Source of the DNA: Vreelandella hamiltonii | Lineage (GTDB): Bacteria; Pseudomonadota; Gammaproteobacteria; Pseudomonadales; Halomonadaceae | Direction of reading: 5' to 3' | Assembly: GCF_014651775.1 (NCBI RefSeq) | Contig: NZ_BMXN01000005.1 | Span: 168,711 to 232,710, forward strand | Length of the DNA stretch: 64,000 nucleotides | Shown here: positions 36,834 to 46,786 of the stretch, one piece after another | Position numbering within the stretch: the first letter of the stretch is position 1 | How the letters are laid out: each line of letters begins with the position of its first letter | Notes under the pieces: generated by a model | Told to the model about the DNA's origin: nothing | The model's database searches: none | Seen by the model: only the letters and a program-made list of their open reading frames with translations | Translations under genes and position numbers: made by a program

Positions 36834-37151
36834 CTAATCCGGCTTGCCAAGACCACTTTCGCTCGCATACCGCTCTACCTGCTGCTTGAGCTTCTGACCA
36901 GGCCTGAAGGTCACTACCCGGCGCGCCGAAATCGGAATTTCCTCTCCGGTCTTGGGGTTGCGCCCTGGACGCTCACGCTTGTCGCGCAGGTCGAAATTAC
37001 CAAATCCTGACAGCTTCACTTGCTCGTTTTCACGTAAGCAAGCGCGAATCTCTTCGAAAAAAGCTTCGACCATCGCTTTTGCTTCTCGTTTTGACAGCGC
37101 CAGCTCGCTATGTAAATGCTCTGCTAGCTCTGCTTTGGTCAACGCACCCAT
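36834..37151 (-). CDS. ihfA: Integration host factor subunit alpha
   Basis: A 105-residue HU/IHF-family protein starting [13 protein letters not shown]. The beta-arm sequence [21 protein letters not shown] carries the DNA-intercalating proline. Gene order pheS-pheT-ihfA is standard. It bends DNA at specific sites for replication, recombination and transcription. The C-terminal ten residues are variable. Confidence 0.96.
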   Translation of the reverse strand: MGALTKAELAEHLHSELALSKREAKAMVEAFFEEIRACLRENEQVKLSGFGNFDLRDKRERPGRNPKTGEEIPISARRVVTFRPGQKLKQQVERYASESGLGKPD

Positions 37152-37230
37152 AAGGCTCCTCCATGTAGCAAACGGTGTAGCAAACGCACTGCCAGGATCG
37201 TGGTAAGCGTCATGTCATGGCATGGCGTCA

Positions 37231-39612
37231 TCAACCGCGCAGATCAGCGTTCAGCTCGGTACGCACGGTAGTCACAATGGCATCAACCAACTGGTTGATT
37301 TCTTCATCATTTAGCGTGCGCGATGCGTGTTGCCAGGTCAAGCCCAGCGCAATGCTCTTGTGACCTTCGGCAACGCCCTTACCAGCATAGACATCAAACA
37401 GCTTGATGTCTTTCAAGCTTTCTCCCGCCTGAGACTTCGCACAGTCGAGCAGAGCCTGCACTGGCGTCTCTTCCTTGACCGTGAACGCCAGATCGCGGCG
37501 CACTTCTGGATAGCGGGAAAGTGGTTCAAAGGCGGGAACTGCACCTTGACTCAGAGCATCCAGTCGCACTTCGAACAGCACGGCATCCACTTTCAGGCCC
37601 AATTTGGCACGCACCTGAGGATGCAGCGTTCCAATCCAGCCAACCGGCTTCCCTTTATGCAGCACCTTGGCCGTCTGCCCCGGATGCAAAGCCGAGTGCT
37701 CGCCAGGTTCGAAGCGCCAATCTTCTGCAGCCCCCCCTAGTGCCAGCACACTCTCAAGGTCGCCCTTGAGATCATAGAAATCGACGGCTGCCTTACCGCC
37801 ACTCCAGCCTTCTGCTTCACGACCACCGCACACCAGCGCCCCCATCATGGGCACTTGAGAAAGATCGTCCAGCGGGCCATTGAACACCAGGCCCGTCTCG
37901 AAGAGACGAACGCGCGACTGCTGGCGATTGAGGTTGTGCTCCAGCGCCCTCACCAGCCCCGGAAACAGACTGGCTCGCATGACGGACAGATCCGCCGAAA
38001 TCGGGTTGGCCAATACGGGTGATACGGCGTCGGGCAGCAGTGCCGCCTGAAGGTCTGGCGCCACGAAGCTATACGTCACCGCTTCCTGATAACCACGAGC
38101 CACCAGCTGGTTACGCAGACGCGCCAGCGTCAGGGTCGACTCGTTGGCAGGACGCAGCGCCAGGCGAGCGGCTGGTCGGCGGACGGGCAGATTGTTGTAA
38201 CCATGCACACGGGCGACCTCCTCGATGAGGTCTTCTTCGATGGCAATGTCGAAACGCCAACTGGCTGCCTTGACCTTCCAACCCTCCGCCAAGCGCTCCA
38301 CTTGCAGCCCCAGACGCTCGAGGATATCGCTCACCTCATCACCTGGCAGCTGCTTGGAAAGCGCTGCTTCGAGTCGTGCTTCACGCAGCATGATGGTCTT
38401 CGGTGCAGGTATTGCCTGCTGGTGAACAGCTTCCGTAACCGGCCCAGCCTGACCACCACAGATCTCCAGCAGCAATTGGGTCGCCCGTTCGATCGCGCTA
38501 CTGGCCAACTCAGGATCCACCCCACGCTCGTAGCGGTGCGAGGCATCCGTATGAAGGCCATAAGAGCGAGCCTTGCCCGCAATCGCTAGCGGCGCGAAAA
38601 ATGCAGACTCCAGGAAAATGGTGTGCGTTTTCTCGCTGACGCCAGAGTTTTCCCCTCCCATGACACCAGCCATGGCCAGGGGCCCACGCTCATCAGTAAT
38701 CAACAGCGTATCCTGACGAAGCGCTACGTCCTGGCCGTCCAGCAAGGTCAGTCGCTCTGACGACTGCGCCATGCGCACACAAATACTGCCGTGAAGGTTG
38801 TCGCGGTCAAAGGCATGCAGCGGCTGGCCCAGCTCGAGCATGACGTAGTTGGTGACATCGACGACCGGGTCGATCGAGCGCACGCCACTGCGGCGCAGCC
38901 GCTCCACCATCCATAGCGGCGTTTCCACTTGTACGTCGACACCCTTGATGACACGACCCAGATAGCGGGGGCACTGCTCTGCGGCGTCCACGCGCACAGG
39001 GAAAGTATCGTCGATCGTGGCGGGCACCGGCGTAATCTGCGGGCCGCTGACAGGCAGTCTGTTCAGCACGCCCACTTCGCGCGCCAACCCTTTGATGCTC
39101 AGGCAATCACCGCGGTTAGGCGTCAGATCGACCTCGATGGTCATGTCGTCCAACTGCATGTACTCGCGGAAGCTGACGCCGACCGGAGCTGCCTCGGAGA
39201 GTACCAGAATGCCTGGCGAGGTTTCCTCCTCCAAACCCAGCTCGGATGCCGAGCAGATCATGCCATTGGATTCGACACCACGCAGCTTGGCTTTCTTGAT
39301 CTTGAAGTCGCCCGGCAGCACTCCGCCCACCTGGGCAAAAGGAATTTTCTGACCGACTGCCACGTTGGCGGCACCACACACCACCTGGACAGGCGCGCCG
39401 GTACCGTCATCCACGGTGCACACATTCAGCTTGTCGGCATCCGGGTGCTTCTCTTTACTCAACACTTCGGCAACGACGACGCCACTGAACGCTGCAGCAA
39501 CGGCCTCGACCGCGTCGACTTCGAGCCCTGCCATGGTGATCTGATCGGCAATGGCTTGCGCATCCAACTGCGGAGCAACCCATTCACGCAGCCACTGTTC
39601 TGAAAACTTCAT
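37231..39612 (-). CDS. pheT: Phenylalanyl-tRNA synthetase beta subunit
   Basis: A 793-residue beta subunit with all usual parts: N-terminal tRNA-binding OB domain (about 39-150), B3/B4 editing domain (about 210-375), B5 and the degenerate synthetase core, and the C-terminal ferredoxin-fold anticodon-binding domain (about 700-793, SRYPEVRRDLAFTVKEETPV). It is intact in frame, in contrast to its partner pheS upstream. PheT alone cannot charge tRNA; the active site is in PheS. Confidence 0.97.
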   Translation of the reverse strand: MKFSEQWLREWVAPQLDAQAIADQITMAGLEVDAVEAVAAAFSGVVVAEVLSKEKHPDADKLNVCTVDDGTGAPVQVVCGAANVAVGQKIPFAQVGGVLPGDFKIKKAKLRGVESNGMICSASELGLEEETSPGILVLSEAAPVGVSFREYMQLDDMTIEVDLTPNRGDCLSIKGLAREVGVLNRLPVSGPQITPVPATIDDTFPVRVDAAEQCPRYLGRVIKGVDVQVETPLWMVERLRRSGVRSIDPVVDVTNYVMLELGQPLHAFDRDNLHGSICVRMAQSSERLTLLDGQDVALRQDTLLITDERGPLAMAGVMGGENSGVSEKTHTIFLESAFFAPLAIAGKARSYGLHTDASHRYERGVDPELASSAIERATQLLLEICGGQAGPVTEAVHQQAIPAPKTIMLREARLEAALSKQLPGDEVSDILERLGLQVERLAEGWKVKAASWRFDIAIEEDLIEEVARVHGYNNLPVRRPAARLALRPANESTLTLARLRNQLVARGYQEAVTYSFVAPDLQAALLPDAVSPVLANPISADLSVMRASLFPGLVRALEHNLNRQQSRVRLFETGLVFNGPLDDLSQVPMMGALVCGGREAEGWSGGKAAVDFYDLKGDLESVLALGGAAEDWRFEPGEHSALHPGQTAKVLHKGKPVGWIGTLHPQVRAKLGLKVDAVLFEVRLDALSQGAVPAFEPLSRYPEVRRDLAFTVKEETPVQALLDCAKSQAGESLKDIKLFDVYAGKGVAEGHKSIALGLTWQHASRTLNDEEINQLVDAIVTTVRTELNADLRG

Positions 39613-39638
39613 AATTTTTCCCGTCGTAAGCAGCAGTA

Positions 39639-40627
<989 letters not shown>

Positions 40628-40689
40628 TCACTCCGAATTAAGCGGCTCCATCCACGGGGATGGCAGGCATGTTGAAGGTGACAAAAAAA

Positions 40690-40717
40690 CAGGGGAAGAG
40701 CGGCTGCTCTTCCCCTG
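40690..40717 (-). terminator. Terminator between rplT and pheS (possible pheST attenuator)
   Basis: Perfect 12-bp stem (40690-40701 with 40706-40717), 4-nt loop, T7 on the minus strand. It lies 68 bp before the pheS start, where E. coli has the pheM attenuator. Confidence 0.88.
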
Positions 40718-40746
40718 CATGGGTCACACTGAAATGACCACGGGCA

Positions 40747-40772
40747 TTTCACGCTGGGCTAACCCAGTGAAA
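40747..40772 (-). promoter_or_regulatory. Leader hairpin upstream of the rplT-pheS terminator
   Basis: TTTCAC+TGGG (40747-40752, 40755-40758) pairs with CCCA+GTGAAA (40763-40772) leaving a 2-nt bulge. It directly precedes the terminator hairpin, as expected for a pause or antitermination element, but no phenylalanine-rich leader peptide is seen. Confidence 0.35.
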
Positions 40773-40778
40773 AGTGCC

Positions 40779-41132
40779 TTATTGGGCAGCCTTGGCTTTT
40801 TCCACGATAGCAGCAAATGCGGCTTTCTCGTGTACAGCCAGGTCGGCCAATACTTTACGGTCGATTTCAATACCGGCTTTCTTCAGGCCACCTACGAAGC
40901 GGCTGTAAGACATGCCGTTGATACGTGCACCAGCGTTGATACGCTGAATCCACAGAGCGCGGAATTGGCGCTTGCGGTTGCGACGGTCACGGTAGGCATA
41001 CTGACCGGCCTTGATGACAGCCTGCTTGGCTACGCGGAAAACACGCGAACGGGCACCGTAGTAACCTTTGGCCTGCTTCAGAACTTTTTTATGGCGACGA
41101 CGGGCAACTACGCCACGCTTAACACGGGTCAT
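40779..41132 (-). CDS. rplT: 50S ribosomal protein L20
   Basis: A 117-residue basic protein starting [16 protein letters not shown], complete and of the usual length. In E. coli L20 represses translation of the rpmI-rplT messenger. It lies in the operon infC-rpmI-rplT and is followed by a strong terminator before pheS. Confidence 0.98.
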   Translation of the reverse strand: MTRVKRGVVARRRHKKVLKQAKGYYGARSRVFRVAKQAVIKAGQYAYRDRRNRKRQFRALWIQRINAGARINGMSYSRFVGGLKKAGIEIDRKVLADLAVHEKAAFAAIVEKAKAAQ

Positions 41133-41185
41133 AACACACTCCTGACTTTATGACTGAGACGGTGCTCAGATAAGAAAATTCGACC

Positions 41186-41380
41186 TTACAGGTTCGGCAG
41201 CATGCGCTGAATCAGCGCTTTGTCGGAAGCATGCACTTGCTTCATGCCACGCAGCTGACGCTTACGCTTGGTCGACTTCTTGGTCAAGATGTGGCTACGG
41301 AAAGACTGCTTGTGCTTGAAGCCGTTAGCGGTCTTTTTGAAGCGCTTGGCAGCGCCGCTGTTGCTTTTGATTTTCGGCAT
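41186..41380 (-). CDS. rpmI: 50S ribosomal protein L35
   Basis: A 64-residue basic protein, [17 protein letters not shown] to RMLPNL. The ATG at 41380 gives the family start and is preceded by GGAGTTAT; the frame to 41431 is an unsupported extension. Middle gene of infC-rpmI-rplT. Confidence 0.98.
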   Translation of the reverse strand: MPKIKSNSGAAKRFKKTANGFKHKQSFRSHILTKKSTKRKRQLRGMKQVHASDKALIQRMLPNL

Positions 41381-41461
41381 GAGATAACTCCGCTCGATAT
41401 TTTTTAGAAAACCCAGGGCCGACCAGCGCAAATGCGCTGGCCCGTTAACAACGCCGTTGGA

Positions 41462-42001
41462 TCACTTCTTTTTCGGGGCAAGGATCATGATCATCTGGCG
41501 GCCTTCCATTTTCGGGAAAGACTCCACCGCTCCGATCTCTTCCAGGTCTGCCGCGATCCGCTCCATCAGCTTGCGGCCGATGTCCTGATGCGCCATTTCA
41601 CGACCACGGAAGCGCAATGTGACCTTACCCTTGTCACCACCTTCCAGGAAGCGAATCAGGTTTTTAAGCTTGACCTGATAATCGCCCTCGTCGGTGCCAG
41701 GACGGAATTTGACTTCCTTGACCTGGATTTGCTTCTGCTTTTTCTTTTGAGCCGCTTTCTGCTTCTTGGTCTCAAAAACGAATTTGCCGTAGTCCATGAT
41801 CTTGCAGACGATGGGGTCGGCATTCGAGATTTGCACGAGATCCAGACCTGCCGCTTCTGCACGCTCAAGAGCCTCGGAGGTGGGCACTACGCCCAACTGC
41901 TCGCCTTCGGCATCGATTAAACGTACTTCTTCTTCGGTGATCCGCTCGTTCATTGGTGGGCGTTTATCTTGTGGACGCCCGCGCTGATTGCTTCGCTTGA
42001 T
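41462..42001 (-). CDS. infC: Translation initiation factor IF-3 with a rare AUC start codon
   Basis: IF-3 binds the 30S subunit and checks start codons. From the first ATG (41953) the protein would have 163 residues, but the frame continues upstream as [16 protein letters not shown], a typical IF-3 N terminus, to an ATC at 41999-42001 that lies eight bases after a perfect AAGGAG. Starting there gives 179 residues, the family length. Rare AUU/AUC/AUA starts are known for infC and let IF-3 repress its own translation. The C-terminal domain ends [10 protein letters not shown]. thrS ends 12 bases upstream. Confidence 0.9.
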   Translation of the reverse strand: MKRSNQRGRPQDKRPPMNERITEEEVRLIDAEGEQLGVVPTSEALERAEAAGLDLVQISNADPIVCKIMDYGKFVFETKKQKAAQKKKQKQIQVKEVKFRPGTDEGDYQVKLKNLIRFLEGGDKGKVTLRFRGREMAHQDIGRKLMERIAADLEEIGAVESFPKMEGRQMIMILAPKKK

Positions 42002-42013
42002 TGCTCTGTCTCC

Positions 42014-43936
42014 TTAGGCAATTGACGATGTCGCCAGGGCTGCTCTCTCTTCACTGAACCTTTCGATGAATTCGTCGATGGTCATGGTGCCGAGATTTTC
42101 GCCGCTGCGAGTACGCACGGCCACTGAGTCAGCTTCTACTTCCTTATCTCCTACCACCAGGAGATAGGGAACTTTCTGTAATGTATGCTCACGGATTTTA
42201 AAGCCGATCTTCTCGTTCCTCAAGTCCGCCTTGACCCGCAAGCCAATTTTTTGCAGCCGACGCTCTACTTCCAGAGCAAAATCGCGCTGTGCATCGGTAA
42301 TCGTCATCAACACCGCTTGCTGCGGGGCCAACCATAATGGCATAGCACCGGCATAGTGCTCAATCAAAATACCCAGGAAACGTTCGAAAGAGCCCAGAAT
42401 GGCACGATGAAGCATGACCGGCGTCTTGCGCGCACCGTCTTCATCCACGTACTGAGCACCCAAGCGGCCCGGAAGATTGAAGTCCAACTGCAAGGTACCG
42501 CACTGCCATACTCGATTCAGACAGTCGCGCAGCGCAAACTCGATCTTGGGACCGTAAAACGCCCCTTCACCTGGCTGCAACTCCCACGCAAGTCCCGTGG
42601 CATTCAAGGCAGCTTCCAGGCCCTGCTCGGCTCGATCCCACATTTCTGCTTCGCCAAGGAAGTCTTCAGGACGCGTGGACAGTTTGAGCTCTACCTCGTC
42701 GAATCCAAGCGTTTTGTAGACTTGCAGCGTCAGCGCAATGAACGCTTCGGCCTCTGCCTGAATCTGCTTTTCGGTACAGAAGATGTGCGCATCGTCCTGG
42801 GTAAACCCACGCACCCGCATCAGACCATGCAGTGAACCAGAGGGTTCATTACGATGGCAGCTGCCAAACTCGGCCAGACGCAAAGGCAGGTCGCGGTAGC
42901 TCTTCAGCCCCTGATTGAACACCTGCACATGGCAAGGACAGTTCATCGGCTTGACCGCGTACTCACGCTTTTCGGACTCGGTGGTGAACATCAGCTCACT
43001 GTAGTGACCCCAGTGGCCTGATTTTTTCCACAGCGAGAGATCGACCACCTGGGGTGTCTTGATCTCCTGATAACCATGCGCCCGCTGTACGTTACGCATA
43101 TACTCTTCCAAGGCCTGGTACATGGTCCAGCCATTGGGATGCCAAAAAACCATACCGGGAGCCTCTTCCTGCAGGTGGAAGAGGTCCATCTTGCGCGCCA
43201 ATTTACGGTGGTCACGCTTCTCGGCTTCCTCCAAGCGCTGCAAGTAAGCCTTGAGCTGTTTCTTATCGCCCCAAGCCGTGCCGTAAATACGCGTGAGCAT
43301 CGGATTGGAAGCGTCGCCGCGCCAGTAAGCGCCCGCCAGCTTGGTCAACTTGAAGGCTTTCAGGTGCCGGGTATTCGGCACGTGCGGCCCCCGGCACATG
43401 TCCGTGTACTCTTCATGATGATACAGGCGAATCGCAGCACCTTCCGGAATATCACGGACGATTTCCTGTTTGTAGGGCTCGTCACGCTCTTCGAAGGTGG
43501 CCATGGCCTTGGCACTATCGACGTATTCACGTATTACGTCGTACTCCTGGTCGATCAGCGCCTGCATGCGCTTCTCGATCGCCTCCAGATCTTCTGGCGT
43601 CACGGATTGACCAAAATCGATATCGTAGTAGAAACCATCATCGATAACCGGGCCAATCGCCATCTTGGCGCTGGGGTAGAGCTGCTTCACGGCATGGCCG
43701 ATCAGGTGGGCACATGAATGGCGGATGATCTCCACCCCCTCGTCGTCCCGCGCCGTGATGATGGAAACATCGGCATCCTGCTCGATGATATCCGCTGCGT
43801 CCACCAGCACCCCATCGATCTTGCCCGCCACGCAGGCCTTGGCTAAACCAGGACCAATGGACTCTGCCAGCTGCATGATGGAAATGGGGCTATCAAATGT
43901 TCTCTGGCTGCCGTCAGGCAGTGTCACTATGGGCAT
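42014..43936 (-). CDS. thrS: Threonyl-tRNA synthetase
   Basis: A 640-residue class II synthetase: TGS domain (1-61), editing domain with its HHEEY segment (HSCAH around residue 73), catalytic core with the zinc ligands in [10 protein letters not shown] (about residue 334) and later His residues, and a C-terminal anticodon-binding domain (about 540-640). First gene of the thrS-infC-rpmI-rplT block. No obvious thrS operator-like anticodon mimic was recognised in the 200-bp leader. Confidence 0.97.
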   Translation of the reverse strand: MPIVTLPDGSQRTFDSPISIMQLAESIGPGLAKACVAGKIDGVLVDAADIIEQDADVSIITARDDEGVEIIRHSCAHLIGHAVKQLYPSAKMAIGPVIDDGFYYDIDFGQSVTPEDLEAIEKRMQALIDQEYDVIREYVDSAKAMATFEERDEPYKQEIVRDIPEGAAIRLYHHEEYTDMCRGPHVPNTRHLKAFKLTKLAGAYWRGDASNPMLTRIYGTAWGDKKQLKAYLQRLEEAEKRDHRKLARKMDLFHLQEEAPGMVFWHPNGWTMYQALEEYMRNVQRAHGYQEIKTPQVVDLSLWKKSGHWGHYSELMFTTESEKREYAVKPMNCPCHVQVFNQGLKSYRDLPLRLAEFGSCHRNEPSGSLHGLMRVRGFTQDDAHIFCTEKQIQAEAEAFIALTLQVYKTLGFDEVELKLSTRPEDFLGEAEMWDRAEQGLEAALNATGLAWELQPGEGAFYGPKIEFALRDCLNRVWQCGTLQLDFNLPGRLGAQYVDEDGARKTPVMLHRAILGSFERFLGILIEHYAGAMPLWLAPQQAVLMTITDAQRDFALEVERRLQKIGLRVKADLRNEKIGFKIREHTLQKVPYLLVVGDKEVEADSVAVRTRSGENLGTMTIDEFIERFSEERAALATSSIA

Positions 43937-44056
43937 TCAAATATTCCTTGAGCGCAGTGGTGATCCATACCAGGGATCACATTTCGCTATCAACGGTAGA
44001 AAAACGGGCTCGAAACCGGCCGACAGCCTAACAGACTTTGGCACTTCATAAAATAA

Positions 44057-44081
44057 AACGGGAGGCCCATGGCCTCCCGTT
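44057..44081 (-). terminator. Terminator of the OmpA-family gene
   Basis: Perfect 11-bp stem (44057-44067 with 44071-44081), 3-nt loop, followed on the minus strand by a T-rich run TTTTATTTTAT. Confidence 0.9.
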
Positions 44082-44142
44082 CTTTGACTCTCTTTCAGCG
44101 CCACACATGTGGCCTGTCAAGGAGCATCATACCGACAAGTGA

Positions 44143-45012
44143 TTAGTTCCACTCATCCAGTTCTACGCGACGGTTCTGCGCACGACCTTCGTCAGTGTCG
44201 TTGGTCGCAACAGGACGCTCTTCGCCGTAACCTACAGCACGCATGCGGTTAGCTTCTACGCCACGCTGGGCAAGGTAGGCAGCCACGGACTCGGCACGAC
44301 GCTGAGACAGGTTCTGGTTGTACTCGGCAGCACCACGTGAGTCGGTGTGGCCTTCGATGCTGACACGTACGTCAGGGTTGTTGACCAGACGCTCGGCAAC
44401 ACCGTTCAACACTTGCTGTGCATTGGCAGTCAGCTGTGCGGAGTCGAACTCGAAGTTGACATCACGCAGTACCAGGCTTTCCGGGCAACCCAGCGCGTTC
44501 ACGGCAACACCAGCGGGGGTATCAGGGCACTGGTCACGGTAATCCGGCACGCCGTCACCGTCGGAGTCCAGCGGACAGCCATTGGCGTCTACTGCCACAC
44601 CAGCAGGGGTACCCGGGCACTGGTCACGGTAATCCGGCACGCCGTCACCGTCTGAGTCCAGCGGGCAGCCTTCAGCGTCAACTGCCACGCCTGCAGGCAC
44701 TTCACCATAGCTCGGGCACTGCGGTGCAACCGGCTCAGGGGTGTGGTCGGCACACAGCAGACCACCGATGGCAGCGCCAGCTGCGAAGCCAGTGGCAGCG
44801 CCGCTCTCTTCGTCAGAGCTGCCGCTAGTCGCGTAGCCAATGCTGCCACCGATCAGGCCGCCAGCAAGTCCACATACGGCGGGATGCTGGTACCAGCTAC
44901 GGTCACTGCTTGCACTCGCCTGACCAGAAGACTGAGAGGCAGAGCTGGCGCAGCCAGAGAGGCCTACTACGAGGGCAGAACCGATTAGCAAGCCAGTTGT
45001 TGATTTTTTCAT
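44143..45012 (-). CDS. OmpA-family outer-membrane lipoprotein with calcium-binding TSP3 repeats
   Basis: A 289-residue lipoprotein. The signal peptide ends in the lipobox LSGC (cysteine near 21). A glycine-rich segment (about 48-85) resembling a glycine-zipper follows. Then come two complete thrombospondin type-3 repeats, each with DSDGDGVPDYRDQCP, the acidic loop that binds calcium (about 117-180). The last 110 residues form an OmpA peptidoglycan-binding domain (IEGHTDSRG, NQNLSQRRA, GYGEERPVATN). I chose the ATG at 45012, with AAGGAG upstream. It would tether the outer membrane to peptidoglycan. Confidence 0.92.
   Translation of the reverse strand: MKKSTTGLLIGSALVVGLSGCASSASQSSGQASASSDRSWYQHPAVCGLAGGLIGGSIGYATSGSSDEESGAATGFAAGAAIGGLLCADHTPEPVAPQCPSYGEVPAGVAVDAEGCPLDSDGDGVPDYRDQCPGTPAGVAVDANGCPLDSDGDGVPDYRDQCPDTPAGVAVNALGCPESLVLRDVNFEFDSAQLTANAQQVLNGVAERLVNNPDVRVSIEGHTDSRGAAEYNQNLSQRRAESVAAYLAQRGVEANRMRAVGYGEERPVATNDTDEGRAQNRRVELDEWN
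44501..44670. repeat. Tandem 90-bp coding repeat in the OmpA-family gene
   Basis: Two adjacent units with a 90-bp period (compare 44521-44580 with 44611-44670) are nearly identical and encode the 30-residue TSP3 calcium-binding repeats. A third degenerate unit begins after 44680. Unit number could vary by slippage. Confidence 0.85.
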
Positions 45013-45058
45013 GCAAGACTCCTTCTTGATCCAATGCTGATATGGTCTGTGACCAAAT

Positions 45059-45157
45059 CTATCTAATGCTTCTTTTAGCGAGAGCATCCATTTTTCGCTG
45101 TTCTTCTTCAGGATGGGCGCCGGAGCGCATCATGAAATCGAACGAGGTGCCTATCAT
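45059..45157 (-). CDS. Possible 32-residue small ORF upstream of the OmpA-family gene
   Basis: ATG at 45157 opens MIGTSFDFMMRSGAHP and runs to TAG at 45059; the frame is open for another 21 codons upstream without ATG. The acidic/basic C-terminal half (PEEEQRKMDALAKRS) looks protein-like. There is no good ribosome-binding site, and I do not recognise a family. It lies in the 244-bp gap between the DUF2489 gene and the lipoprotein gene and may be a small gene, a fragment or chance. Confidence 0.25.
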   Translation of the reverse strand: MIGTSFDFMMRSGAHPEEEQRKMDALAKRSIR

Positions 45158-45256
45158 TAACGTTTCAGCGTTAGAAGGCAACAATGCCGTGATATCAACT
45201 TCTTGCCAATACCAACGTGTTTAGCATAGCAAAGCTGACACCAATGACACTAAAAA

Positions 45257-45724
45257 TCAGTGTAACGCCTTGGAACCTTTGGCTCGCCACTGGATCACAG
45301 CTGCGGCAGCGGCAAGCACCGCAGGTCGCATTTCAGCTTCCACTTCGAGCCGTTCCTTGTCTTCACGCATCCGCTCTCGGGGCGTCAATTGCTTGCGAGC
45401 AGAGTGGGTCTTGAGATGCCGCGTCCGGTTGTAGACTTCGGCAAATGCTTGAAATTCTGGCCTTTCTGCAAGACTAGGATCAACGATTTCCAGCAGCACC
45501 TTACACCGCCAAGAGCCTTCGGTGATATCCACCTGCTCCTGCACCAGCGCGCTTACGACGTAATCCAGATTTTCAAGGCTGTTCTGCTGAGCACGCTGCT
45601 CTTCCTCGATACGAAAAGCTTCCCGACGCTTTACCTCCTTTCGCAGGGAATACGCATAGCCCCCCAGCCCGGCAATCACCATCAACGCGACAGCCAGCAA
45701 CAGTAGTGCAACGGTAGAGCTCAT
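45257..45724 (-). CDS. DUF2489 family membrane-anchored protein
   Basis: A 155-residue protein with one N-terminal membrane helix (about 4-26) and a charged helical cytoplasmic part. The segments QNSLENLDYVVSALVQEQVD, SWRCKVLLEIVDP and HLKTHSARKQLT are those of the DUF2489 family. Function unknown. It is transcribed apart from the cyoE gene upstream; no terminator seen. Confidence 0.85.
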   Translation of the reverse strand: MSSTVALLLLAVALMVIAGLGGYAYSLRKEVKRREAFRIEEEQRAQQNSLENLDYVVSALVQEQVDITEGSWRCKVLLEIVDPSLAERPEFQAFAEVYNRTRHLKTHSARKQLTPRERMREDKERLEVEAEMRPAVLAAAAAVIQWRAKGSKALH

Positions 45725-45815
45725 GAAACCTCTTCATTCAACCGTGAAATAGTTTAACGAAAATTGTACACCGTTTTCTACAGCGTAGACCAATTTTGTC
45801 ATTTGCTCGTCCTCG

Positions 45816-46739
45816 CTACCCAAGGGCCGAGGGCAGCAGAAAAGTATAATGGTCCAACAAGAGCGCGCCAAACAGTCCCAGCAGGTAACGAATGGAAAAC
45901 CAGAAGGCAAGCAGCGGCGCTTCTTGGTCATCCCCTTTCCATACGCGCCAGCTCCAATAAATGAACCGCGCATTGAGCGCTACGGCAATCACCAGATAGA
46001 CCCAGCCACTCATCCCGACGACAACCGGCAAAAGTGATGCGGCAACCGTCAACCAGCTGTAGAGCCAGATCTGCAGTTGCGTAAACACGACGCCATGCGT
46101 CACGGGCAACATGGGGATGCCGGCTCGGGCGTAATCGTCACGCTTGTGGATAGCCAACGACCAGAAATGCGGCGGTGTCCATACGAAGATGATCAACATC
46201 AGCAACAAGGGCTCTGCTGATACGCTGCCCGTCACGGCGACCCACCCAAGCAGCGGCGGCGAGGCCCCTGCCACACCACCAATGACGATATTTTGCGGCG
46301 TGGCACGCTTGAGGTACGCGGTATACAGCACGGCGTAACCCACCAAGGATGCCAGCGTCAGCGCAGCCACTAGCGTATTCACCTGCCAGGCAAGCAGTCC
46401 AATGCCCGCCACCGAGAGCCCCACGGCCCATAGCACGGCCACCCAGACAGGCAAGCGGTGTGCCGCCAACGGCCGCCTTGACGTACGCGTCATCACAGCA
46501 TCCAGATGGCGGTCGATGATATGGTTGAACGCGGCGGCCCCACTGGAGGCCAACCCGACACCCAGAAGGCCGTAGATGACCGCTTTCAGTGGTGGCACCC
46601 CTGGTGTCGATAGCGCCATGCCTACGGCCGTACATACCAACATGACGACTACCACGTTGAGCTTGCACAGTAACACCAGCTCTTTCAATACTCCCCAGCG
46701 CACGGCGGGCAAGGTGCTATCCAGTGTTGCGTATCGCAT
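45816..46739 (-). CDS. cyoE: Protoheme IX farnesyltransferase (heme O synthase)
   Basis: A 307-residue polytopic prenyltransferase of the UbiA family, nine helices expected. The catalytic Asp-rich motifs are NHIIDRHLDAVMTRTSRRPL and the second, loop HKRDDYARAGIPMLPV. It converts heme B to heme O. The ATG at 46739 is preceded by AGGTGA; the longer frame overlaps the intergenic gap. It follows ctaA by 47 bp, so O and A synthesis are in one operon feeding the oxidase at 50-53 kb. Confidence 0.95.
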   Translation of the reverse strand: MRYATLDSTLPAVRWGVLKELVLLCKLNVVVVMLVCTAVGMALSTPGVPPLKAVIYGLLGVGLASSGAAAFNHIIDRHLDAVMTRTSRRPLAAHRLPVWVAVLWAVGLSVAGIGLLAWQVNTLVAALTLASLVGYAVLYTAYLKRATPQNIVIGGVAGASPPLLGWVAVTGSVSAEPLLLMLIIFVWTPPHFWSLAIHKRDDYARAGIPMLPVTHGVVFTQLQIWLYSWLTVAASLLPVVVGMSGWVYLVIAVALNARFIYWSWRVWKGDDQEAPLLAFWFSIRYLLGLFGALLLDHYTFLLPSALG

Positions 46740-46786
46740 AGTGATCACCTGATGGATTGTTATTGTTTTCAAGGTCAATCATTGGA

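Noticed and set aside
40718..40778. PheM-like leader peptide before pheS
   Set aside because: No short frame with clustered phenylalanine codons was found; the only ATG frame encodes MPVVISV.
44501..44700. Regular repeats that could be taken for a CRISPR array
   Set aside because: The units are in frame within a lipoprotein gene, tandem without spacers and encode calcium-binding repeats.
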